A stretch of DNA of 64,000 nt from Oscillospiraceae bacterium (GCA_017415165.1 JAFQIY010000016.1:186001-250000), one strand, 5' to 3'; positions 9,508 through 18,393 are shown, numbered from the stretch's first letter. Notes: a model not told the origin generated them from the sequence alone. Program-made: numbers and translations.

Positions 9508-9840
9508 TTATTCCCAATTCTTCCATATGTCGGGACAGTACCCAACTGTAGCCTGCTTACCGTTGCGGACGATAGGTGTCTTGTACAGCTTGGGACACTC
9601 CGCAAGCTTATCCGCCTTTGCGTCATCAAGAAGATACTTGATATTGCAGTAGTCCTTGCTGTTTTCGTCAATAAGCTTTTCAAGCCCGCCCACAGCCTTG
9701 CAAACGCTGTCAAGCTCGCCCTTGCTCAGACCCTTGGAGAGAATGTCCACCGACTGGAATTTCACTCCGCGCTCCTTGAAGTAACGCTCTGCTTTTTTGG
9801 TGTCGAAGCACTTTGATTTTCCGAAGATTTGTATGTTCAT
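9508..9840 (-). CDS. ArsC/Spx-family thioredoxin-fold protein
   Basis: The 110-residue protein starts MNIQIFGKSKCFDTKKAERYF and carries the ArsC/Spx fold with a single N-terminal cysteine (C11) and the late motif PIVRNG. In this family members act as glutaredoxin-dependent arsenate reductases or as Spx-type RNA polymerase-binding regulators; Spx proper has CxxC, which is absent here (CFDT). No arsenic genes lie nearby, so I call it ArsC-like with unknown role. Monocistronic between two terminators. Confidence 0.85.
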   Translation of the reverse strand: MNIQIFGKSKCFDTKKAERYFKERGVKFQSVDILSKGLSKGELDSVCKAVGGLEKLIDENSKDYCNIKYLLDDAKADKLAECPKLYKTPIVRNGKQATVGYCPDIWKNWE

Positions 9841-9858
9841 TTTTATGCCTGCTTTCTA

Positions 9859-10398
9859 TTACTGTTCTGAATTATCATAAAGTTCAATTTCTACATAGTT
9901 GAAGCCTGATGAACCATCTTCAGAACCAAAATAAAGTTCACCATTATCAAATTCATAAATCAATGCCAATTCTTTTTGCCTGCTTGGTTCACCGACAGTA
10001 TCAATTATTTTCTGAAAATTATCACTTGAAGACAGGTTACAGATTTCTACACTATTATGTTCAAATGAATCAGAAGTAAATGTTAAAGATGTTATATCAT
10101 TTCCATTGTAATTTTCAATTACAGCAAGACATTGATTATTATAGTATATAGCAGGAACTCTCTCATTATATCCCTGCTCTTCTACAATTGAATACCCCTC
10201 GCCCAGTTCCTCAATCTTAAATGGCAATGAAACAGTTTTACCGTTGATTTCAATAACATTGATATCGTCAAAAGTCAGCTTTTCACTCTGCACTGTTCCC
10301 GCAACCGTATCACTTACCTGCTCAATCTCTTTGCTCTCACAGCCGCCCATAGCAAACATAACCGCCATTGCTGAAATTACCGATAAAAGCTTTTTCAT
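9859..10398 (-). CDS. Predicted lipoprotein, function unknown
   Basis: The 179-residue product begins with a type II signal peptide ending in a lipobox (MGGC, lipid-modified Cys at about 19), so it should be anchored outside the membrane. The mature part is acidic, without a domain I recognise. Start ATG is preceded by AAGGAGG. It lies 12 bp after the DUF3783 gene and 18 bp before the ArsC-like gene. Confidence 0.75.
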   Translation of the reverse strand: MKKLLSVISAMAVMFAMGGCESKEIEQVSDTVAGTVQSEKLTFDDINVIEINGKTVSLPFKIEELGEGYSIVEEQGYNERVPAIYYNNQCLAVIENYNGNDITSLTFTSDSFEHNSVEICNLSSSDNFQKIIDTVGEPSRQKELALIYEFDNGELYFGSEDGSSGFNYVEIELYDNSEQ

Positions 10399-10410
10399 TC
10401 TGTATCCTCC

Positions 10411-10800
10411 TTATTGTCTGTTTTTCATCATCGCCTCGTGTTCCTTTTTAAGTTCCTCTAAAAGCCACTCCACGCTTTTGTTCTGATTTGTTGCGGTAAC
10501 AATCGCCTTCAGCGGAATATTCACCCCCGCCATTCTCATTGCTTTAAGAAGCATATCAAGCCGCTTGCTGTCAATTCCCGAAAAAATCAGGCACTCGCCC
10601 TCCGCCGTGGTCACCGTGCCATTAGACGTAAAACCGTTATATCCTGCAAGGAAGCCTATGCTTTCCCCTGCCTTGTCAAGAGGAATTTCGGTGCACTTCA
10701 TATTCAGTGAAGCCACAGTCTGCTCCAGAAGCAGTTTCTTCGTGCCGATATTGTAATGCAGCACCGTTTCGGGTATTGTGGGAATAATTCTCGCTTTCAT
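10411..10800 (-). CDS. DUF3783-domain protein
   Basis: The 129-residue product contains the segment ECLIFSGIDSKRLDMLLKAM and ...IPLKAIVTATNQNKSVEWLL, which I recognise as DUF3783, an uncharacterised small domain common in clostridia. The ATG at 10800 (MKARIIPTIPE) follows GGAGTG by six bases and is preferred to the longer frame. It probably shares a transcript with the following lipoprotein. Function unknown. Confidence 0.75.
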   Translation of the reverse strand: MKARIIPTIPETVLHYNIGTKKLLLEQTVASLNMKCTEIPLDKAGESIGFLAGYNGFTSNGTVTTAEGECLIFSGIDSKRLDMLLKAMRMAGVNIPLKAIVTATNQNKSVEWLLEELKKEHEAMMKNRQ

Positions 10801-10886
10801 TCTGAACACTCCTTTTGGGATAGTATACCATAAATTTGCTTCATTAGTCAATAGTGATAAAATGTGCAAAAAGAACATAGCTGCGA

Positions 10887-10915
10887 TTGACAAACGGGAA
10901 GATTTTGTGTATAAT
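10887..10915 (+). promoter_or_regulatory. Consensus promoter of the CAP-domain gene
   Basis: TTGACA (10887-10892), 17-bp spacer, TATAAT (10910-10915); AGGGGG ribosome site before the ATG at 10947. Confidence 0.88.
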
Positions 10916-10946
10916 TTTTATAACAATACCTTAGGGGGATATAAAA

Positions 10947-11963
10947 ATGAAAAAACTTTTCAGCATTTTTTTATCAATAGTAATCGTTTGCACGCTTTGC
11001 GTTATACCTGCTTCGGCAGCTGTTCCGAAGCTTAATAAAACGAAGGTTAATCTTCCAATCGGATATTCCATAACACTCAAAGTCAGCAATGCCGATAAGG
11101 TAACCTGGTCTACAGCTGACAAGTCGGTTGCAAAAATCAAGTCCAAGACAAAAACCTCTGCAAAAATCGTTGGTGTCGGCACGGGAAGCACTTACATCTA
11201 TGCCAAAACAGGCGGAAAAACTCTCAAGTGTAAAGTCAATGTAAAGAAAGCTTTCATTTCCGCAAATAATGATAAAATCACAATAAACAAGGGCGCAAAA
11301 AAGACCGTTTCAGTTTCGGTCAGCGGCTCTAAATCAATTGTTTACAGCAACAGCAATTCCAAAATTTGCTCTGTAACCTCTGCAAAATGGGACGGCAACA
11401 AGCTTAAACTTACGGTAAAGGGCAAAAAAAGCGGCACTGCAAAAATCAAAATTTATGCAAAGGGCTACTCAAAATCTACCCTTGAAACAATTACCGTAAA
11501 TGTAAAAGGCAGCGAAGGTGACGGAAATGTTACCATATTCGGCGGCACTATTGTAGTCGGCGGAGAAACTGCCTCCGAAAGCTCATTATCCGAGGCAGAA
11601 AAGGTTGTTGAGCTTGTAAATGCAGAACGTGCCAAAAAGGGCTTGCCTGCACTTACAATGGATGACAAGCTGAATGAAGCTGCTCAGCTTCGTGCAAAAG
11701 AAATTGCTGACACCTTTTCCCACACCCGACCTGACGGACGCTCCTGCTTCACTGCATTTGATGACCTTGGCATAAGCTATGGTTATGCCGCTGAAAATAT
11801 CGCAGCAGGCCGAAACAGTGCAGAGGGTGTTATGGGTGACTGGATTAACTCATCGGGACATTACGCAAACATCGTCAGCCCTAATCTTAACAAAATCGGT
11901 GTTGCTCTTGTAGTTGTTCCGAACGGCTACAAATATTACTGGGTGCAGGTTTTCACTGATTAA
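10947..11963 (+). CDS. Secreted CAP/SCP-domain protein with bacterial Ig-like repeats
   Basis: The 338-residue protein has a Sec signal peptide (residues 1-24, cleaved after ASA), two bacterial Ig-like Big2 type repeats (about 27-100 and 103-190: WSTADKSVAKI and VYSNSNSKICSV) and a C-terminal CAP domain (about 218-338) with ELVNAERAKKGLPAL, FSHTRPDGRS, AAENIAAG and WINSSGHYANI. CAP domains of this bacterial YkwD type are extracellular, their biochemical role being unclear. No sortase motif or SLH repeats are present. Single gene between its own promoter and a hairpin terminator. Confidence 0.9.
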   Translation: MKKLFSIFLSIVIVCTLCVIPASAAVPKLNKTKVNLPIGYSITLKVSNADKVTWSTADKSVAKIKSKTKTSAKIVGVGTGSTYIYAKTGGKTLKCKVNVKKAFISANNDKITINKGAKKTVSVSVSGSKSIVYSNSNSKICSVTSAKWDGNKLKLTVKGKKSGTAKIKIYAKGYSKSTLETITVNVKGSEGDGNVTIFGGTIVVGGETASESSLSEAEKVVELVNAERAKKGLPALTMDDKLNEAAQLRAKEIADTFSHTRPDGRSCFTAFDDLGISYGYAAENIAAGRNSAEGVMGDWINSSGHYANIVSPNLNKIGVALVVVPNGYKYYWVQVFTD

Positions 11964-11975
11964 CACAAATATCAA

Positions 11976-12001
11976 AGGGTACCGAATTCAATCGGTACCC
12001 T
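11976..12001 (+). terminator. Hairpin terminator of the CAP gene
   Basis: AGGGTACCGA attcaa TCGGTACCCT. The T tail is weak (CAGTTTGT). The identical 26-bp hairpin recurs at 12183-12208, on the other side of the repeat element. Confidence 0.65.
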
Positions 12002-12003
12002 CA

Positions 12004-12150
12004 GTTTGTCGAAAAAGACTTTTCGACAATGAATAGTGAATATTGAATAATGAAGAATGAATAATTAAGGAATTGCCTTCGGCAATAATATTAAAATGTC
12101 CGCAAAGCGGACACCTTAATTGTTCACTATTCATTATTCTTTTTTCATTT
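12004..12150. repeat. Dispersed hairpin/heptamer element, copy A
   Basis: The stretch contains a stem TTGTCGAAAA / TTTTCGACAA, a run of 7-bp units of the form NNNTGAA (12026-12065), a stem ATTGCC-ttcg-GGCAAT type, a stem TGTCCGC aaa GCGGACA and an inverted run of the heptamer (12118-12145). A second copy, inverted and nearly identical over about 135 bp, lies at 30262-30403. No protein is encoded. Confidence 0.85.
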
Positions 12151-12155
12151 TTCAT

Positions 12156-12210
12156 TATCCTGTCGAGTTTATCGACAGGATAAGGGTACCGAATTCAATC
12201 GGTACCCTTA
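12156..12210 (+). terminator. Two further hairpins, the second a likely bidirectional terminator
   Basis: ATCCTGTCGA gttta TCGACAGGAT (12157-12181) is followed by TAAGGGTACCGA attcaa TCGGTACCCTTA (12181-12210) and TTGTTTTATTT on the plus strand. It sits 5 bp after the stop codon of the minus-strand SLH gene. Confidence 0.6.
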
Positions 12211-12215
12211 TTGTT

Positions 12216-14444
12216 TTATTTGGAAAGCTTTTTAAGATAGTCATACATAATCTGTACAGCTTCTGCACGGGTGATAGTGTTGCCGCCGCCGAGCTTGCCG
12301 TTTTTACCTGTTACAAATCCCTTTTCATTTGCAACAGCAAGATATCCCGTTTCTTCATCGGTATCCTTTACGTCACTGAACGGAGACTTGAAAATATTCA
12401 TTTTCGCTATATTTTCAGGAAGATAAATCTTACCGAACATTACAGCCGCTTCACGCATTGTTGTTTCAGCCTTGTCCTTCTTTTCGGCTTCAAGCTTCTT
12501 CTTGGTTTCTTCACTTGCAGCTTCTTCTTCGACAACCTCTTCAACATCAATAGCAACATATCCGCCGAGAACATTGGACATAAGGTTCATAAAATCATTT
12601 TCGGAAATAAGCTCATCAGGTCTGAACTTGCTGTCGGTAGTAAGCACTACGCCATACTTCTGCAATGCAAGAATTGCTTCCTCCTGCTCAATGCCCTTGA
12701 TGTCGGAATACTTCACCTCTCTTGCGGAAATATAGGTTGTTTTTTCGCTGCCGTTCCAGTTGCACACCTTACCTGTCTTTGCGTTGAGGTAGAAATTGTC
12801 CATCTTGTAGATGAGGTATGTCTTTACCTTGCCGTCCTGTGTAATCCAGCCGTCATAATAGTAAGCGAAATCCTGCTGGGTGTAAAGCTTGTCAAAGGCT
12901 TCTGATTTGGAAAGAATATCCGCACTCGGGAAGGTGACATCCTCGGTATGATTTACGTAATAGCTTGTTACAACACCGTTTGAGTCAACACCTACGCTGA
13001 TACTGTCGCCCCAGACCTGAATTCCATTCACATAGCGGTTAAATATAAAGTGACGTGCATCTTCATAATGTGTTTCCTTGCCGTTCTTCCAACTCTGAAC
13101 AGGTGCAGTATTTGCACTGTCAGCCTTGTAGCCGCTGAAAATAGCCTTGGAATAGGTCTTTGCGGCTTCATTCGCAAGCTTGTTTGCCTTTGCAACATCA
13201 AGCTTCGGCAAATTTCCGCTGCCGCTGTATTTGCTGAAATCAAGAACCTCGCCTGTTTCGCCGTTTATACGGACATTCACATTTTTGTAGCCCTTATAAT
13301 TGTCTCTCAGGTCTTTCTTTACAGCATATCTAAGGCTGACATAGAAGGTCTCCTCATCAGTCTTTTCATCTGTTTCATAGTATATGTCATAGCTTTTCAG
13401 TTCGTAATCATCAGTAAGTGCAACAAACTTATCATTTTTCAGCTGCTTGAAGGCTTCATCTGTTTTGACAAGATTTTCGTCCTGCTGGATTTTTTCCAGT
13501 TCCTCAGGAGTAAACTGAACACCCTCTTCAAGTGCAGCCGATTCTTCTTCAACGCAATCCTCTGTTACGGCATCATCATAATAATTGCCGTAATAGCGTG
13601 TACCCTCAGCCTTGTTCATATCCTCCCAGATAGTTGATTTCTTGCCTGTGAAAGCGTCAATTTCGCTGTGCATATCCGAGTCATAAACAAGACCGACCTT
13701 CTGTGTCCATTCGCCCTTGCCTGTCTTTTCGTTGTATTTGTAGTCGCTGTAAATCTTATAGTACGGCGTAAGATTGCAAAGCTTCTTGTAAGCCTCCTGA
13801 ATTTCCTTTTCAGACTTGGCAGCCTTAGGGTCAGCAAATTCAGCGTTTTCCCACCAGCCTGCGGTAAAGCTGCAAAGTGCACCTGTATCTTTATCAACAG
13901 TAACGCTTCCGCCGTTGCTGCTGACCTTTATATCGTTTTCATAACGCTCAAAACGAACGGTCGCAGTATTATTGAACAGATTGAGAGAACCAAGTTCAAG
14001 CTTTACACTGTCAGCAATATCGGGATTAAGCTGCCTGATATACCCTTTCGCCTTGCTTATAATCTGTTCATTTGTAAGCTTTGCAAGAGCAGGGTCGTTG
14101 GTGTACTGTGTGTTGTTTTTGCTGTCGGAGTAGCTTGTGATAATTCCTCCCGTAATTGAAACACGGATTCGGCGGTACTGCTTTGCGTCCTTTGGAGTCG
14201 TCCACGTAAACGTAAAGGAACGTGTGCCGTATGACTCACCCATACTGTAATCGAACTCGGAAACATCCTTTGGGATATCCACACGCTTCTTTACTATAGT
14301 CAATGCCTGCTTCATTTCAACCTGACTTGCATCTGAGGTTGACGAGGATGCTTTGTACGCAGAAATTGTCATAGGAACACAAGTTGTACCCGCAATCATC
14401 GCCGCCATAATTATAGCCGCAGTTTTTGCAATTGTTCTTTTCAT
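12216..14444 (-). CDS. Secreted YcdB/YcdC (PepSY-like) protein with C-terminal S-layer homology
   Basis: The 742-residue protein has a signal peptide (about 1-30), two long PepSY/YcdB-like regions (about 45-280 and 330-560, with repeated patterns such as KVSSNGGSVTVDKDTGAL and WGDSISVGVDSNGVVTSYY) and SLH-like segments at the C-terminus (SPFSDVKDTDEETGYLAVA, NTITRAEAVQIMYDYLKKL). A charged coiled linker (EEVVEEEAASEETKKKLE) lies near 640. SLH repeats attach proteins to secondary cell-wall polymers. PepSY-type domains in this context are thought to inhibit or sense proteases; no protease gene is adjacent. Monocistronic. Confidence 0.82.
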   Translation of the reverse strand: MKRTIAKTAAIIMAAMIAGTTCVPMTISAYKASSSTSDASQVEMKQALTIVKKRVDIPKDVSEFDYSMGESYGTRSFTFTWTTPKDAKQYRRIRVSITGGIITSYSDSKNNTQYTNDPALAKLTNEQIISKAKGYIRQLNPDIADSVKLELGSLNLFNNTATVRFERYENDIKVSSNGGSVTVDKDTGALCSFTAGWWENAEFADPKAAKSEKEIQEAYKKLCNLTPYYKIYSDYKYNEKTGKGEWTQKVGLVYDSDMHSEIDAFTGKKSTIWEDMNKAEGTRYYGNYYDDAVTEDCVEEESAALEEGVQFTPEELEKIQQDENLVKTDEAFKQLKNDKFVALTDDYELKSYDIYYETDEKTDEETFYVSLRYAVKKDLRDNYKGYKNVNVRINGETGEVLDFSKYSGSGNLPKLDVAKANKLANEAAKTYSKAIFSGYKADSANTAPVQSWKNGKETHYEDARHFIFNRYVNGIQVWGDSISVGVDSNGVVTSYYVNHTEDVTFPSADILSKSEAFDKLYTQQDFAYYYDGWITQDGKVKTYLIYKMDNFYLNAKTGKVCNWNGSEKTTYISAREVKYSDIKGIEQEEAILALQKYGVVLTTDSKFRPDELISENDFMNLMSNVLGGYVAIDVEEVVEEEAASEETKKKLEAEKKDKAETTMREAAVMFGKIYLPENIAKMNIFKSPFSDVKDTDEETGYLAVANEKGFVTGKNGKLGGGNTITRAEAVQIMYDYLKKLSK

Positions 14445-14575
14445 AATATCAACCCTTTCTATGTTTTTCGGTTTCGTAATGAATACAATTTATCCCTGCT
14501 TATTTTTTCACGCAGGAACATTTTTGTATAATTGCACAATATTACACATCATTTCAAAGCATACTATACAAATCA

Positions 14576-14603
14576 AGGGTACTGGGTTTTCACCCTGTAC
14601 CCT
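14576..14603 (-). terminator. Hairpin terminator after the DtxR-family gene
   Basis: Outer stem AGGGTAC / GTACCCT with inner GGGT / ACCC; ten bases after the stop codon of the minus-strand regulator. Confidence 0.65.
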
Positions 14604-14612
14604 CAACGCTAT

Positions 14613-14984
14613 TTACTTATAATTTTCAACAAAGCCTTTCAGCTTTTCATAGGTTTCCTCGCTCAGAATATGCTCAATACGGCAGGCGTCCTGCTCGGAA
14701 TTTTCTGAAGAAACCCCAAGTATATCCGTCAGGAATTTCCTCAGCATAAGGTGACGCTCGTAAACCTGTTCAGCCTTTGCTTTTCCGCTGTCGGTAAGAA
14801 TAATCTGTCCGTTTGGTTCGACTGTGATATATCCGTCATTTTTCAGAATACCCACAGCACGGCTGATGCTCGGCTTGGAGTAGCCTAATTCATTTGCAAT
14901 ATCAATTGAACGGACGAACCCCGTATTTTTATGCAAAATAAGTATGGTTTCGAGGTAGTCCTCGCCTGACTCGTGAATAGACAC
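14613..14984 (-). CDS. DtxR/MntR-family metal-dependent transcriptional regulator
   Basis: The 123-residue product begins SIHESGEDYLETILIL, has a winged helix-turn-helix (about residues 20-65; SIDIANELGYSKPSISRAV, GYITVEPNGQIILTDSGK) and the metal-binding dimerisation helices (RHLMLRKFL, DACRIEHILSEETYEKL). Family members bind Mn2+ or Fe2+ and repress metal uptake. The SH3-like third domain of DtxR is absent, as in MntR. Start is GTG behind AGGAGG. No metal transporter is adjacent; the YtaF/MntP-like gene is 19 kb away. Confidence 0.9.
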   Translation of the reverse strand: MSIHESGEDYLETILILHKNTGFVRSIDIANELGYSKPSISRAVGILKNDGYITVEPNGQIILTDSGKAKAEQVYERHLMLRKFLTDILGVSSENSEQDACRIEHILSEETYEKLKGFVENYK

Positions 14985-15014
14985 AATTATTCCTCCTGTC
15001 GTGCATTTTGTAAC

Positions 15015-15043
15015 ATTATATCACATATTTGTTCATTTGGCAA
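15015..15043 (-). promoter_or_regulatory. Promoter of the DtxR-family gene
   Basis: Minus strand TTGCCA (15043-15038), 17-bp spacer, TATAAT (15020-15015). Confidence 0.8.
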
Positions 15044-15084
15044 GAGCTTTTAGTTAAAAATACATCAAACCGGCGGAACCGTAC

Positions 15085-15119
15085 AAAAAGCCGCTCCCTT
15101 ACAATCAGGAAGCGGCTTT
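15085..15119 (-). terminator. Rho-independent terminator of nfnAB
   Basis: AAAGCCGCTTCCT / AGGGAGCGGCTTT stem (read on the minus strand) followed by TTTTTGT, six bases after the nfnB stop. Confidence 0.85.
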
Positions 15120-15124
15120 GCGCA

Positions 15125-16513
15125 TTATTTTTTATTCTTGATATATTCGTCCATAGCCTTTGCCGCAGTTTTTCCTGCCCCCATTGCAAGAATAACCGTA
15201 GCCGCACCTGTTACCGCGTCACCGCCTGCGAAAACACCCTCACGGGATGTAAGACCGTTTTCGTCAGCAACAAAGCAGCCTCTGCGGTTTGTTTCAAGAC
15301 CCTTTGTTGTGTTTCTGATAAGCGGGTTAGGTGATGTGCCGATTGCCATTATTACACTGTCCACCTCAAGCACAAACTCGGAATCAGCCTTTTCAACGGG
15401 ACTTCTTCTGCCGCTTTCGTCAGGCTCGCCAAGTTCCATTTCAACGCATTTCATTCCCGTAACAAACTTATGCTCGTCACCAAGAATTTCGGTAGGATTG
15501 TTGAGTGTCTTGAAAATGATTCCCTCTTCCTTTGCGTGCTCAACCTCTTCCTTACGGGCAGGCATTTCCTCCTCGCCTCTGCGGTAAACTATGTACACAT
15601 TTTCAGCACCAAGTCGCTTTGCGCAACGTGCAGCGTCCATAGCAACGTTACCGCCGCCTACAACAGCAACATTCTTTGCGTGCTGGATAGGCGTATCGGA
15701 ATCCTCTTTATATGCTTTCATAAGGTTTGTTCTTGTCAAAAATTCGTTAGCGGAGTAAACGCCCTTCAGATTTTCACCCTGAATACCCATAAATCGTGGC
15801 AGACCTGCTCCAGAGCCGATGAACAATGCTTCGTAGCCCTGCTCGAAAAGCTCGTCAACTGTAATTGTTCTGCCGATAACGGTATTGGTGCAGATTGTTA
15901 CGCCAAGCGCCTTCAAACCGTCAATTTCCTTCTGCACAATATCCTTCGGCAGACGGAATTCGGGGATACCGTACACAAGCACGCCGCCTGCAAGGTGAAG
16001 TGCTTCAAAAACAGTTACCTCATAGCCCATCTTTGCAAGGTCACCTGCACAGGTAAGTCCTGCAGGACCAGCACCGATAATTGCTGCCTTGTGACCGTTT
16101 GGTTCAGGCTTCTTAACCTCGGCTGTGCTGTGTTCGTTGTGCCAGTCAGCAACAAAGCGTTCCAGTCTGCCGATACCCACAGGCTCGCCCTTGATGCCGC
16201 GTACACACTTGCTTTCGCACTGTCTTTCCTGAGGGCAGACACGTCCGCATACCGCAGGAAGTGAGCTTGAAGCACTGATGATATCGTAAGCACCGTCAAA
16301 ATCCTTGTCGCAAATCTTACGGATAAAATCGGGAATAGCAATATTTACAGGACAACCGCTTACACAAGGCATATTCTTGCAGTTAAGGCATCTCTCCGCC
16401 TCATCAAGTGCCATCTCCATTGTGTAACCGAGAGCAACTTCCTTGAAGTTCTTGTTTCTTATATCAGGTGCCTGAGCAGGCATTTCATTCTTTTTAGGGG
16501 ACATATTAGGCAT
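15125..16513 (-). CDS. NADPH-dependent glutamate-synthase-type oxidoreductase; NfnB-like large subunit
   Basis: The 462-residue flavoprotein has N-terminal cysteines for [4Fe-4S] clusters (CLNCKNMPCVSGCP about 41-53; CGRVCPQERQCESKC about 89-103), an FAD-binding motif AIIGAGPAGLTCAGDLA and an NADPH site VAVVGGGNVAMDAAR. It resembles the GltD-like subunit usually annotated gltA/NfnB. Because the partner three bases upstream is the NfnA-like subunit and no large glutamate synthase gene is near, the pair is best read as NADH-dependent ferredoxin:NADP+ oxidoreductase (electron-bifurcating transhydrogenase). Cytoplasmic. Confidence 0.88.
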   Translation of the reverse strand: MPNMSPKKNEMPAQAPDIRNKNFKEVALGYTMEMALDEAERCLNCKNMPCVSGCPVNIAIPDFIRKICDKDFDGAYDIISASSSLPAVCGRVCPQERQCESKCVRGIKGEPVGIGRLERFVADWHNEHSTAEVKKPEPNGHKAAIIGAGPAGLTCAGDLAKMGYEVTVFEALHLAGGVLVYGIPEFRLPKDIVQKEIDGLKALGVTICTNTVIGRTITVDELFEQGYEALFIGSGAGLPRFMGIQGENLKGVYSANEFLTRTNLMKAYKEDSDTPIQHAKNVAVVGGGNVAMDAARCAKRLGAENVYIVYRRGEEEMPARKEEVEHAKEEGIIFKTLNNPTEILGDEHKFVTGMKCVEMELGEPDESGRRSPVEKADSEFVLEVDSVIMAIGTSPNPLIRNTTKGLETNRRGCFVADENGLTSREGVFAGGDAVTGAATVILAMGAGKTAAKAMDEYIKNKK

Positions 16514-16515
16514 AG

Positions 16516-17358
16516 TTACTTCACTTCCTTATTGAAGAGATTGCAGGTTTCCTCGTGCTTGTGGCGCTCGAAGTCACGGTACATAGCCGCACGCTCCATT
16601 GCTTCGTCAAAGTCAACGAGGTGACCGTCAAAGTCAGGACCGTCAACACAGGCGAATTTTGTTTCTCCGCCGACAGTAAGACGACAGCCGCCGCACATTC
16701 CCGTACCGTCAATCATAATCGGGTTCATTGATACAGTAGTTTTCACGCCGTACTCCTTGGTAAGTGCGCAAACAAATTTCATCATAATCAGCGGTCCGAT
16801 TGCAATAACTTCATCGTACTGCTCGCCGCCTTCGATAAGCTCCTTGAGTGCATCGGTAACACGTCCCTCTGTGCCGTAAGAGCCGTCATCCGTCATCATA
16901 ATCATCTTGTCGGAAGCCGCCTTGAATTCATCTTCAAGAATAACCAAGTCCTTGTTGCGGAATCCGGCAATTGCGTGCACCTCACAGCCGTTTTCGTGAA
17001 GCTTCTTAGCCACGGGATATGCAATTGCACAACCAACACCGCCGCCCACAACAGCAACCTTTTTCAGTCCGTCAATGTGGGTAGGCGTGCCGAGAGGACC
17101 AACGAAATCCTGAATGAATTCGCCCTCGTTTTTATGGTTAAGCTTTTCGGTTGTTGAGCCGACAATCTGGAAAATAATCGTAACCGTGCCCTTTTCCCTG
17201 TCGTAATCAGCAACAGTAAGAGGAATTCTCTCGCCGTTTTCGTCAACACGGAGAATGATAAACTGCCCCGGCTCAGCCTTTGCCGCAACCATAGGCGCAT
17301 CAATATCCATAAGAGTTACTGTCGGATTAAGTACCTTTTTTCTGACAATTCTATACAT
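16516..17358 (-). CDS. NfnA-like FAD/[2Fe-2S] oxidoreductase subunit
   Basis: The 280-residue product matches the PyrK/sulfide-dehydrogenase-like family: a ferredoxin-reductase FAD domain (EPGQFIILRVDENGERIPLT), an NAD-binding segment VAVVGGGVGCAIAYPVAK and a C-terminal [2Fe-2S] cysteine set MCGGCRLTVGGETKFACVDG. With the NfnB-like neighbour it would couple NADH and reduced ferredoxin oxidation to NADPH formation. Start ATG 17358 (MYRIVRKK) has AAGGAAATGAG upstream; longer frame rejected. Could alternatively be a PyrK-like subunit, but no pyrD is adjacent. Confidence 0.88.
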   Translation of the reverse strand: MYRIVRKKVLNPTVTLMDIDAPMVAAKAEPGQFIILRVDENGERIPLTVADYDREKGTVTIIFQIVGSTTEKLNHKNEGEFIQDFVGPLGTPTHIDGLKKVAVVGGGVGCAIAYPVAKKLHENGCEVHAIAGFRNKDLVILEDEFKAASDKMIMMTDDGSYGTEGRVTDALKELIEGGEQYDEVIAIGPLIMMKFVCALTKEYGVKTTVSMNPIMIDGTGMCGGCRLTVGGETKFACVDGPDFDGHLVDFDEAMERAAMYRDFERHKHEETCNLFNKEVK

Positions 17359-17423
17359 TATCTCATTTCCTTTATCATAAATACATTTTCTGTAAATTTG
17401 CAATTTTGAAAACGCTATCTTGT

Positions 17424-17452
17424 ATTATACCCGTATTTCGGCACGATGTCAA
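17424..17452 (-). promoter_or_regulatory. Consensus promoter of nfnAB
   Basis: Minus strand TTGACA (17452-17447), 17-bp spacer, TATAAT (17429-17424). Confidence 0.88.
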
Positions 17453-17493
17453 CAATTCGCAAACGCTTTTGTGAAAGGTTATATAAAAACCGT

Positions 17494-18240
17494 TTAAATA
17501 GTGCTCCGATATAGGTAACTTCTTCCGCTTTTGCCGATAATTTCAACGATTTCAGCCGCCGTGAGAATATTCAGCACGAAGGACGCATACTTCTGTCCGA
17601 CACCGCTTAGTGCACCGAAATCCTTTGAGGTGAACTCCTCGGGCAGACCCTCGGGAAGAAAATATTCCCAGTCGGACTTGCAATTTATATGTATCTCCTC
17701 CACCAAATCCTTCGGGATACGGTCGTAACGGACGTATCCCCTACGTCTGCCCCGTTTCAGTCCCTCAGTTTCGGGCGGCTGACGGAATTCGTCCACGTCC
17801 AGCATTACAATGCAAAGACGGAAATTTTCGTGGGTGAGAAAGGGTTTTATCTTGTACAACTCAGGAAAAATATCGTAGGGCGTACCCATTTTCGGTGACT
17901 TGCGTTTTTTTCCCTGCTCGCCTGTTTCGGGATTTATCGGGATAAGCCACTTATACCGTGGAATAGGGTGCACAACCGTAACACGGCTGACCTGCAAAAA
18001 AGCGTCAAGCTTCTTCCGCAGACGCTCAAAGCCTGCGGTCTGAATTTCTATAATTCCGTCCTCGCCGACGATATCCGCAACAAATCCGCCGATTTTCTGC
18101 TCGTGCCCGTCAGCGTAAGGCTCAAAGTAATTTTTCAGCACCGAATGAACGGTTTTTTCGCCGTATGTACCAATTCCCGCACGGATATGCTCACCCGTCA
18201 GCACGGTTTCAAGGGCAGTGTAGAATTTTTCTTTGTCCAC
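17494..18240 (-). CDS. Conserved hypothetical protein, possible PD-(D/E)XK-type nuclease fold
   Basis: I do not recognise a named family. The 248-residue product has an N-terminal segment AGIGTYGEKTVHSVLKNYF, then GFVADIVGEDGIIEIQTAGF followed by a Lys/Arg-rich helix (RLRKKLDAFL). The spacing of the acidic residue in ADIV, E-x-Q in IEIQT and the preceding conserved Glu resembles PD-(D/E)XK nucleases with an ExQ/ExK variant. The C-terminal part (SKDFGALSGVGQKYASFVL, ILTAAEIVEIIGKSGRSYLY) looks like a winged helix. Start is GTG behind AAGGAGG. Monocistronic. Nuclease function is inference. Confidence 0.6.
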   Translation of the reverse strand: MDKEKFYTALETVLTGEHIRAGIGTYGEKTVHSVLKNYFEPYADGHEQKIGGFVADIVGEDGIIEIQTAGFERLRKKLDAFLQVSRVTVVHPIPRYKWLIPINPETGEQGKKRKSPKMGTPYDIFPELYKIKPFLTHENFRLCIVMLDVDEFRQPPETEGLKRGRRRGYVRYDRIPKDLVEEIHINCKSDWEYFLPEGLPEEFTSKDFGALSGVGQKYASFVLNILTAAEIVEIIGKSGRSYLYRSTI

Positions 18241-18265
18241 GGCTTTTCCTCCTTTTTTAGAGTAG

Positions 18266-18347
18266 AGTTTGGAGTGTGGAGTGTGGAGTTGATGTGTAAA
18301 TCATAGTTTCTCTTAACTCCTCACTCCACTCCCCAAACTCCTAACTT
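18266..18347. repeat. Inverted pair of GGAGTGT-type heptamer repeats without a gene inside
   Basis: Left arm AGTTTGGAGTGTGGAGTG... (units of AGTGTGG) and right arm AACTCCTCACTCCACTCC are imperfect inverted repeats around only about 24 bp. The same arms flank the four-helix-bundle gene at 57.6-58.0 kb. Confidence 0.75.
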
Positions 18348-18393
18348 TCAATTTACCATCACACTAATTATACCAACATCACATCAAAAAATC

